Part shown: in pieces, positions 5,746-11,060 of the stretch
Numbering within the stretch: position 1 is the first letter of the stretch
Layout of the letters: the number at the start of each line of letters is the position of its first letter
Assembly: GCA_041740975.1 (NCBI GenBank)
Contig: JBGSKV010000121.1
Coordinates: 1-11,060 of the forward strand
Origin: JBGSKV01 sp041740975
GTDB lineage: Bacteria > Bdellovibrionota_B > Oligoflexia > Oligoflexales > JALZUQ01
DNA length: 11,060 nt
Direction of reading: 5' to 3'
The notes under the pieces: model-generated
Databases searched by the model: none
The model's input: only the letters and a program-made list of their open reading frames with translations
What the model was told of the DNA's origin: nothing
Made by a program: the position numbers and the translations under genes

Positions 5746-7728
5746 GTGAACATCTTTTTTAAAAGTCGCATGAACTCTCAGCGTGGTAGCGCAGCCTGGT
5801 TGGTTACTATGATGATGGCCAGCGTCGTTGTTTTGACGATCGGTCAACGATATTTGAACGTCAAGGCCAAGTTCTCAACGGCGCGAACACTGGCGGGTAA
5901 GGAAAATACCGATAACTATTTGACCTATGCCATCAACCAGACATCGAATTTGATTTCGGTCGGTGCGATTTCAGTGTTGGAGCGAACGGATGCAAAACCA
6001 TATGTGCAAAGCAACCAGCCCGACAACACGACATTTACGATAGGTTATAATAGCACAGAGTCTGTTTTTGAAGTCATCTTCAACATCGCCAACCCAAAAT
6101 ACCTTGAATTCAGTGGCGAAAGTGGGGATGTCGAGACCAACGGTGAACCACAAACTCTAGCCGTCAAAGTTCAGGTCTTGCAACTGACTTTGGAGCAAAA
6201 AGAAACGACGGGTAGTGAAGACGAAGTCATCAATAATTCGATAAAAGTCAAAGCCACCATGAGCTATCCGCTCGTACGGTCACAGTTTTCCGTGATCCGG
6301 CCACAGATTGTTCGCTTCGACAAAACCACGCAAGGGTATGATCACACTTGTGCTTTGGGTTCAAATGGTGCGGCGTACTGTTGGGGGCGAAACGATGCAG
6401 GTCAACTTGGCATCGGCCGCACGGACACCGATATTATTTATCCTAAGGGGTACCCGTTTCCTCAGAAAGTTTTGGGCAATCATTTCTTTTTGGAAATCTA
6501 CGCTGGTAAAAAATTCACTTGCGGCAAAGTCAAAGTATCTGACCCTGTGCTCATGAATGCAAATAGGACGAAATTAGGCAAGATTTACTGCTGGGGTTTA
6601 AACTCTAATGGGCAGCTTGGCGATGGGACCTATATTAGCAAAACTGTTCCCACACCAATTATCAAAGGTAATCTCCCAAATGACGCCGCTTTGGATACAA
6701 TAGATAGTTTTGGTGTTGGCTACACTCACGCCTGCGCTACCGAGTATCTCACCCGCTTGGCGGTTTGCTGGGGAGAAAGGCGCTACACAGGAACAGGTAG
6801 CCTCGTAGGAAACCTTTCGGCTCCCATGTACATTGTCACTTCGCCGAATCTTGGTTCGAATGGTTATTTTCAGTTCTTGCGTGTCGGACCCGAGCACAGC
6901 TGCGGTATTACATCAACGAGCTCTACAAAAAATAACTTTGTTTACAATCGTATATACTGCTGGGGTAACAATGACAAAGGTCAGCTTGGCAACGGAAGCA
7001 ATATTGCGGATGTTGGTACTCACTTTCCAACCCAAGCGGTTCAAGTCCAAAACCCACCAAGTTCTGTCAGTAACGCGATTATTGCATGGGCTGGGCACGT
7101 ACTCCCTCCACTTTTGCTTTATAAAAATGCTGCTTGTGCCAATTTTGATATGAACATTTCACGGCGGCGCATTTATTGCTGGGGGGATTTTGCTCCCGGT
7201 GGTCGTTCGGCGACCTCCACTCCAGAATGGATCGGAGATCCCGCTGGTTTAAACTATCAAAAAGACATTTACGAACTCGATGCGGGCGCTCATGCTACAG
7301 CTGGCGGCAAAATCTGGGCGATTGAGGGTGGCGACGGTGCACATATGGGTGGTGGAAATTTTAACAGAGGCTTGATCGCAAATGACCCGCCTTCTACTGG
7401 TCATGCTCGTAACTTAGTTACGTTTGACAACTATATTGGCGATAACACGCGAACAGTTGTGACACTTGAGGATGGCGCCGTAAGAAAGCTTTTTGCCTTA
7501 GGCTATGGAGTGGCACGTGGTAGTGCCGATCCTGTTACTGTGGGGCATATTTGTGTGACTCTCGTCAATCTCCGACCATATTGCTGGGGAGATAGCTCTT
7601 ATGGTCAGTTAGGACAAGGCGAACAGTACCTTAAAAATGCTCAGGTGACGCACAATGACTTTCCTGACTATTTTGAAATTCCCATGGAAAGACGAGTCGC
7701 ACAGCCCTTTCCTATGGATTATGAATAA
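5746..7728 (+). CDS. PilX/GspK-like prepilin fused to an RCC1-type beta-propeller
   Basis: A 660-residue protein from a GTG start. The leader MNIFFKSRMNSQRG is followed by a hydrophobic helix SAAWLVTMMMASVVVLTIG. The cleavage Gly is present but position +5 is Leu, not Glu, as in GspK/PilX-type minor subunits that sit at the filament tip. Residues about 195-625 are RCC1-like modules. Six carry the signature Cys...CWG: HTCAL/YCWGRN, FTCGK/YCWGLN, HACAT/VCWGER, HSCGI/YCWGNN, AACAN/YCWGDF and HICVT/YCWGDS, several followed by GQLGxG. Two further modules (near nt 7290-7345 and 7450-7520) lack both Cys. RCC1 proteins fold as seven-bladed propellers and bind partners; the paired Cys suggest an extracytoplasmic, disulfide-stabilised version. 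The gene lies 16 bases after the first prepilin and 27 before the third. A tip-located binding head is inferred. Confidence 0.83.
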   Translation: MNIFFKSRMNSQRGSAAWLVTMMMASVVVLTIGQRYLNVKAKFSTARTLAGKENTDNYLTYAINQTSNLISVGAISVLERTDAKPYVQSNQPDNTTFTIGYNSTESVFEVIFNIANPKYLEFSGESGDVETNGEPQTLAVKVQVLQLTLEQKETTGSEDEVINNSIKVKATMSYPLVRSQFSVIRPQIVRFDKTTQGYDHTCALGSNGAAYCWGRNDAGQLGIGRTDTDIIYPKGYPFPQKVLGNHFFLEIYAGKKFTCGKVKVSDPVLMNANRTKLGKIYCWGLNSNGQLGDGTYISKTVPTPIIKGNLPNDAALDTIDSFGVGYTHACATEYLTRLAVCWGERRYTGTGSLVGNLSAPMYIVTSPNLGSNGYFQFLRVGPEHSCGITSTSSTKNNFVYNRIYCWGNNDKGQLGNGSNIADVGTHFPTQAVQVQNPPSSVSNAIIAWAGHVLPPLLLYKNAACANFDMNISRRRIYCWGDFAPGGRSATSTPEWIGDPAGLNYQKDIYELDAGAHATAGGKIWAIEGGDGAHMGGGNFNRGLIANDPPSTGHARNLVTFDNYIGDNTRTVVTLEDGAVRKLFALGYGVARGSADPVTVGHICVTLVNLRPYCWGDSSYGQLGQGEQYLKNAQVTHNDFPDYFEIPMERRVAQPFPMDYE

Positions 7729-7744
7729 CTTCAGACATTTGAAA

Positions 7745-7758
7745 AAAGGTTTTTTTTG
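7745..7758 (+). promoter_or_regulatory. Ribosome binding site, T8 tract and TTG start of prepilin 3
   Basis: AAAGG (7745-7749) is followed by eight consecutive T (7750-7757); the last two T are part of the TTG start codon (7756-7758). The purines are preceded by further A residues. No ATG or GTG upstream of the prepilin leader competes. A homopolymer of this length placed between Shine-Dalgarno and start is unusual. Confidence 0.5.
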
Positions 7759-8760
7759 CATAATTTCTTTAATAAATCTCAATCGGGTTATTCTTTGCTG
7801 GAGATGATGATCGGCCTTTTCGTCATGAGTATGATCACTTATGGCGTATCCACCTTTTATGTAAACATGAAACGCGACGGAAAGTTTATTGACTCAACTT
7901 TTGAGATGGCCAACGAACTCAAAATTTTCAGTGCCGATATTGAGAAAAACTTTCAAAAGCATCGTTCCGATGAATCGATCCTTCTTTTTGACACCTGCCC
8001 CAAGCCAACATTGAATTATCTGAGGTTAAAGGATGATTCTAGGCCGGTCTCATGTGGAACTAGTTTTACGACCAATACCTACACGACGACTTTACTCGAT
8101 AAAGCACCTGAAGATGCTGTCGTCGCGGACAAAAAAGAACTGCGTGGATCAAAGTTAGTCATTGAACAAAAACATGAAGACGGATCCATCTCCAGAATAG
8201 AATATCGTACGGTCTGCACACATCCTGCTGACAATACCCATACGTTTAAGCAGAACAAACATGATTGGAGCAAAGTCTTTGCATCATTCGCATCGATTGG
8301 CTGTCTTCCCGAAATGTCCGAAACTCCCGCTACCTGTGGGGATCAGTACAATGGTGATCGAAGCTTCGCGATTTTGAAAAAAACTTGGTACAAAAATTGG
8401 AACGATGAGTTGGACTGGTTTGGTGATGATCATACGCCACTGCCTGTCGCCATTCCTGCTTTTACAACGAAATGTTACCCGAGAAACTTTTTTCAGTATG
8501 ACGCAGCGACGGACTCTTGTAAGTTTAGAGAACAAGTCGATATTGGTATAACGTCTACAAGCGCCTTCGGTATGGCCTTTTGTGCTTGGTCTTCAGATAT
8601 CGATTCGGGTGATCTTCTTCAAATGCGTATATTCACACTGATTGATAAAGATCGCGACTTGACTTACGGTGGCCCATTGAAATCGTACTTTGTTCGTCCG
8701 TTTCAGTATGACGCCAGCTTAAAAAGAGATGCCGAGATGGAATTTTTACTGCCGGATTAA
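7756..8760 (+). CDS. PilW/GspJ-like prepilin with long Cys-rich head
   Basis: A 334-residue protein from a TTG start. The 11-residue leader MHNFFNKSQSG is followed by YSLLE, with Glu at +5, then a hydrophobic helix (MMIGLFVMSMITYGVSTFYV), the classic prepilin-peptidase substrate. The Y-S-L-L-E-M-M start and the large subunit size fit the PilW/PulJ group of minor pilins, which join PilV- and PilX-like partners in a priming complex under the filament tip. The head, from residue 50 on, is unrecognised; eight Cys (for example DTCPK, VSCGT, RTVCTH, IGCLP, ATCGD, TKCYP, DSCKF, AFCAW) suggest disulfides. It is the last gene of a three-gene operon; PilV-X-W order and close spacing support a joint job. 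No transmembrane segment other than the pilin helix is seen. Confidence 0.8.
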   Translation: MHNFFNKSQSGYSLLEMMIGLFVMSMITYGVSTFYVNMKRDGKFIDSTFEMANELKIFSADIEKNFQKHRSDESILLFDTCPKPTLNYLRLKDDSRPVSCGTSFTTNTYTTTLLDKAPEDAVVADKKELRGSKLVIEQKHEDGSISRIEYRTVCTHPADNTHTFKQNKHDWSKVFASFASIGCLPEMSETPATCGDQYNGDRSFAILKKTWYKNWNDELDWFGDDHTPLPVAIPAFTTKCYPRNFFQYDAATDSCKFREQVDIGITSTSAFGMAFCAWSSDIDSGDLLQMRIFTLIDKDRDLTYGGPLKSYFVRPFQYDASLKRDAEMEFLLPD

Positions 8761-8831
8761 TATTTCAAGGCTACTGCTTTAGCGATCCCTAAACTCAAAA
8801 CACATTCTATAACCCTTCCTTGGCATCGATT

Positions 8832-8857
8832 GACTCGTGCGAATTTCACGTCTTTTT
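8832..8857 (+). terminator. Weak candidate terminator after the prepilin operon
   Basis: CGTG (8836-8839) pairs with CACG (8847-8850) around a 7-base loop; bulged bases may add two pairs below. TTTTT follows at 8853-8857. The stem is short, so efficiency is doubtful and some read-through into the next gene is possible. The same stretch contains TTGACT (8830-8835), a good -35, but the nearest -10-like TTTAAT (8855-8860) is 19 bases away. Confidence 0.3.
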
Positions 8858-8882
8858 AATCACTTAACATCATAATATTACT

Positions 8883-8908
8883 GCTTTTTAAGCGAAATTT
8901 GAAAAAGC
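8883..8908. other. Inverted repeat upstream of the repeat lipoprotein gene
   Basis: GCTTTTT (8883-8889) is perfectly complementary to AAAAAGC (8902-8908) with a 12-base loop. It lies between the weak terminator and the ribosome binding site of the next gene. It may be a leader hairpin, an operator or a second, poorly placed terminator. Confidence 0.3.
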
Positions 8909-8976
8909 TCATGAATTGAACTCAAGTTCCGATGGAATTATGAAGACTTGGATCTTTCATGGGATGCGGCTTCTTG

Positions 8977-8982
8977 AAGGAG
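8977..8982 (+). promoter_or_regulatory. Ribosome binding site of the repeat lipoprotein gene
   Basis: AAGGAG lies eight bases before TTG 8991, with a T/C-rich spacer. Two in-frame ATG codons upstream (8940, 8964) lack a comparable site and would lengthen an already long n-region, so TTG is preferred. Confidence 0.55.
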
Positions 8983-8990
8983 ATTTTCTC

Positions 8991-11060
8991 TTGATTCGCC
9001 ATAGGTACTCAAATTCATTTTACAATCTAGGAAAGACACCTCATCGTCTTCTTTTTGTTTTGTTTATCGCTTTTTCATTGTCTGCGTGTGGTGGTGGGGG
9101 CGGTGGAGGCGGTGCGAAAGACGGTGGAGGAAGTACCACTCGTTTCGTAGACAAAAAAGGTCCTACACCTGGTGGTCAAGGTATTTTGTCAGTTTCGAAT
9201 CTAACATCCACTGGTCTAACGTTGAACTGGACAATTGCAAAAGATGATTATGCGGCTAGTGCGGGTCTCGAATACCAAGTTTACCGTTCAACATCGAATA
9301 ATATTTCTACCGTAAGTACAGCTGGCACTAATGGCACACCCATTGGCCCCATCGCAAAAAACATAATTTCAAAGACCATTGCAGGACTTGCATCCGGAGG
9401 GACTTATTATTTTGCCGTTGTTGTCAAAGACCCTTCTGGCAACTCTTCTATTTACAAGACGAAATCCGTTACGACGATTGCGGATGCGCCGCTCCCACCT
9501 GTTTTAAACATCATGAGCAGGGTCTTTAATGCACCTTTTATCGTGAACGTGACTCAGAACAGCGTGCAAGATATCGACTTTCTCGAGTTTCGATATTCCA
9601 CCACTGGCATATCTCCCGCCAGTTGTAATAGTGGTACCGCTACACCTGGTTCAATCAATATTTCCAATACGGCAACTTTGAAAGTGATTGCTTGCGACGC
9701 GACTGGACTCGCATCGTCACCTGTGACCGGAACCTACACTTTCGACAATACACCGCCACAAACACCTACTCTAGATGTCCCTTCACGCGCCTTCAACGCT
9801 AGTTTTATAGTGAACGCCACGCAAGGCGCGCCAACCGATACGCATTTTGTAAACTTTAGATTTAAGATTGGTTCAGCACCAACTAGTTGTACTGATGGAG
9901 TCGCAACCAGCGGCGCCATTACTATTAGCGGGACGTCAAGCCAGTCCCTTTTTGTCGTCGCGTGCGACTTGGCGGGAAACTTTTCTGCAGTCGCCGCTAA
10001 CGCAGTTTACACTTATGACGGTACACCGCCGCAGAACACCGCTATTTCGATAAATTCTGGTGATACAGCCACAACGACGACAAGTGTCACACTCACTTTA
10101 GCGGCTGACGATGTCGCGCAAATGTATGTCACCAATGTCAGTGGTTGTGCGTCTGGAGGTACCTACGAAGCCTTCAATACCTCGAAGGCGTGGGTACTGG
10201 GTCAAACCAATGCTACGGCCACTGTATTTGTAAAATTTCGAGACATTGCCGGCAATGAATCGAGCTGCATTAGCGACACGATTGTTCATGATAATTTGCC
10301 GCCGCAGAGTACGTCAATATCCATTAATTCAGGAGCTAGCGCAACGGCTTCCACTAGCGTAACACTGACTTTAGCAGCAACTGGCGCTTCGGAGATGTAC
10401 GTTTCCAATAACAGCGGATGTGCGACAGGAGGCGCTTATGAGGCGTTTAGCGCTTCAAAAGCTTGGGTCTTGGGACAAACCAATGCAACCGCTACGGTTT
10501 ACGTCAAGTTTCGCGACGCGATAGGCAACGAGTCAGGTTGTATGAGTGACACGATTATTCATGATAACTTGCCCCCGCAAAACACTTCTCTATCTATAAA
10601 CTCCGATGCAACTGCTACCGCTTCAACCAGTGTAACGTTAACCTTAGCGGCAGTTGACGCGGCGCAAATGTTTGTTACGAATATTGCCGGTTGTGCTACT
10701 GGCGTCGTTTGGGAAGCGTACAACACCTCAAAAGCCTGGACATTGGGACAGACCAATGCAACAGCAACTGTTTACGTTAAATTTAGAGATGCCTTGAATA
10801 ATGAATCTGCTTGCATAAATGACACCATTGTTCACGATAATGTTGGGCCGCAAAATACTTCCATCTCAATTGATTCAGGTGCCGTAAGTACAAATGATGT
10901 TGATGTTACGCTTACCTTAGCAGCGGATGACGCCGCTGAGATGTTTGTTACGAATATTGCCGGTTGTGCTACTGGCGTCGTTTGGGAAGCGTACAACACC
11001 TCAAAAGCCTGGACATTGGGACAGACCAATGCAACGGCAACCGTTTACGTTAAATTTAGA
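8991..11060 (+). CDS. Surface lipoprotein with FN3-like, Ig-like and 91-residue repeats (partial)
   Basis: Open for 690 codons to the right edge, so the C-terminus is missing. The TTG start gives a long basic n-region, a hydrophobic segment (residues 20-32) and a clear lipobox LSAC with Cys33, followed by eight Gly as a flexible linker. Lipidation at the outer membrane is likely. Residues about 60-165 resemble a fibronectin type III domain ('LTLNWTIAKDD', 'EYQVYRSTS', 'TYYFAVVVKD'). Two Ig-like repeats of about 86-91 residues follow (169-254, 255-345), each with a Cys pair ('ASCNSG...VIACD', 'TSCTDG...VVACD'). From 346 on come exact 91-residue repeats starting 'PPQNT', with 'SGCA', 'SKAW', 'LGQTNATATV' and 'VKFRD' as constant elements. 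The design is that of a surface adhesin or cell-envelope stalk; the ligand is unknown. It lies 230 bases after the prepilin operon, probably with its own promoter. It could also be partly secreted. Confidence 0.85.
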   Translation, partial: MIRHRYSNSFYNLGKTPHRLLFVLFIAFSLSACGGGGGGGGAKDGGGSTTRFVDKKGPTPGGQGILSVSNLTSTGLTLNWTIAKDDYAASAGLEYQVYRSTSNNISTVSTAGTNGTPIGPIAKNIISKTIAGLASGGTYYFAVVVKDPSGNSSIYKTKSVTTIADAPLPPVLNIMSRVFNAPFIVNVTQNSVQDIDFLEFRYSTTGISPASCNSGTATPGSINISNTATLKVIACDATGLASSPVTGTYTFDNTPPQTPTLDVPSRAFNASFIVNATQGAPTDTHFVNFRFKIGSAPTSCTDGVATSGAITISGTSSQSLFVVACDLAGNFSAVAANAVYTYDGTPPQNTAISINSGDTATTTTSVTLTLAADDVAQMYVTNVSGCASGGTYEAFNTSKAWVLGQTNATATVFVKFRDIAGNESSCISDTIVHDNLPPQSTSISINSGASATASTSVTLTLAATGASEMYVSNNSGCATGGAYEAFSASKAWVLGQTNATATVYVKFRDAIGNESGCMSDTIIHDNLPPQNTSLSINSDATATASTSVTLTLAAVDAAQMFVTNIAGCATGVVWEAYNTSKAWTLGQTNATATVYVKFRDALNNESACINDTIVHDNVGPQNTSISIDSGAVSTNDVDVTLTLAADDAAEMFVTNIAGCATGVVWEAYNTSKAWTLGQTNATATVYVKFR
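9495..10025 (+). repeat. Two diverged Ig-like coding repeats (86 and 91 codons)
   Basis: Units begin at 9495 and 9753, each with a Pro-Pro pair (PPVLN and PPQTPTL). They share 'SRxFNAxFIVNxTQ' and a 'SxCxxGxAT...xxVxACDxxG' core. They are far less alike than the downstream 273-bp repeats. The pattern recalls chitobiase-C-terminal or bacterial Ig-like modules; the exact family cannot be decided here. Confidence 0.65.
10026..11060 (+). repeat. Tandem 273-bp repeats in the lipoprotein gene (three full, one partial)
   Basis: Units start at 10026, 10299, 10572 and 10845, exactly 273 bases (91 codons) apart, so the reading frame is kept. The last is cut by the window edge. Units 1 and 2 are diverged at DNA level but alike as protein. 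The second halves of units 3 and 4 are nearly identical DNA. Each unit has one SGCA/AGCA-type Cys and one (S/A)C(I/M) Cys, which probably form one disulfide per module. Confidence 0.85.
10668..10762 (+). repeat. 95-bp segment exactly repeated at 10941-11035
   Basis: Positions 10668-10762 equal 10941-11035 base for base, while the first halves of the same two units (10572-10667 and 10845-10940) differ at many positions. After the identical block, two single differences (10763/11036 and 10769/11042) occur before the window ends. Such patchy identity is the mark of recent gene conversion or recombination inside the repeat array. Confidence 0.8.

Noticed and set aside
10559..11029. Two near-identical minus-strand open frames of 65 codons
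   Set aside because: They are antisense shadows of repeat units 3 and 4 of the lipoprotein gene, alike only because the repeats are.

Overview
The window holds two minus-strand genes, then a divergent block of four plus-strand genes. No rRNA, tRNA, transposase or CRISPR array was found. Moderate GC, U-rich ribosome-binding regions, frequent GTG/TTG starts, lipoproteins with 'SAC-poly-Gly' processing sites and prepilin-like proteins with very large heads fit a didermic, surface-active bacterium. Bdellovibrionota or a related delta-proteobacterial-type lineage is my best guess. This is inferred from style and domain content, because no phylogenetic marker gene is present.

Layout: (1) Positions 1-419 are GC-rich, have no convincing gene and are dominated by nested inverted repeats (57-138, 146-347, 381-395). 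They look like a structured RNA or a palindromic genomic repeat. (2) 420-1358, minus: an NAD(P)-binding Rossmann protein of the extended/atypical SDR (epimerase) type whose catalytic Tyr is Phe. (3) 1436-4030, minus: a large predicted lipoprotein built of NHL-like propeller repeats. (4) 4031-4433: divergent intergenic region with candidate promoter and operator-like repeats. (5) 4434-8760, plus: three tightly spaced genes, each starting with a type IV prepilin leader. The first (PilV-like) carries a lectin-like DUF1554-type head, the second (PilX/GspK-like, lacking Glu5) carries an RCC1-type propeller, and the third (PilW/GspJ-like) carries a Cys-rich head. (6) 8991 to the right edge, plus: a lipoprotein with a fibronectin-III-like domain, two Ig-like repeats and at least four 91-residue repeats, running off the window.

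The central idea is that 4434-8760 encodes a minor-pilin tip complex whose subunits carry ligand-binding heads (lectin-like and beta-propeller) in place of a separate PilY1-type tip adhesin. It is flanked by two surface lipoproteins also built from binding repeats. The prepilin leaders and repeats are visible in the sequence. The assembly and adhesion role is inference.
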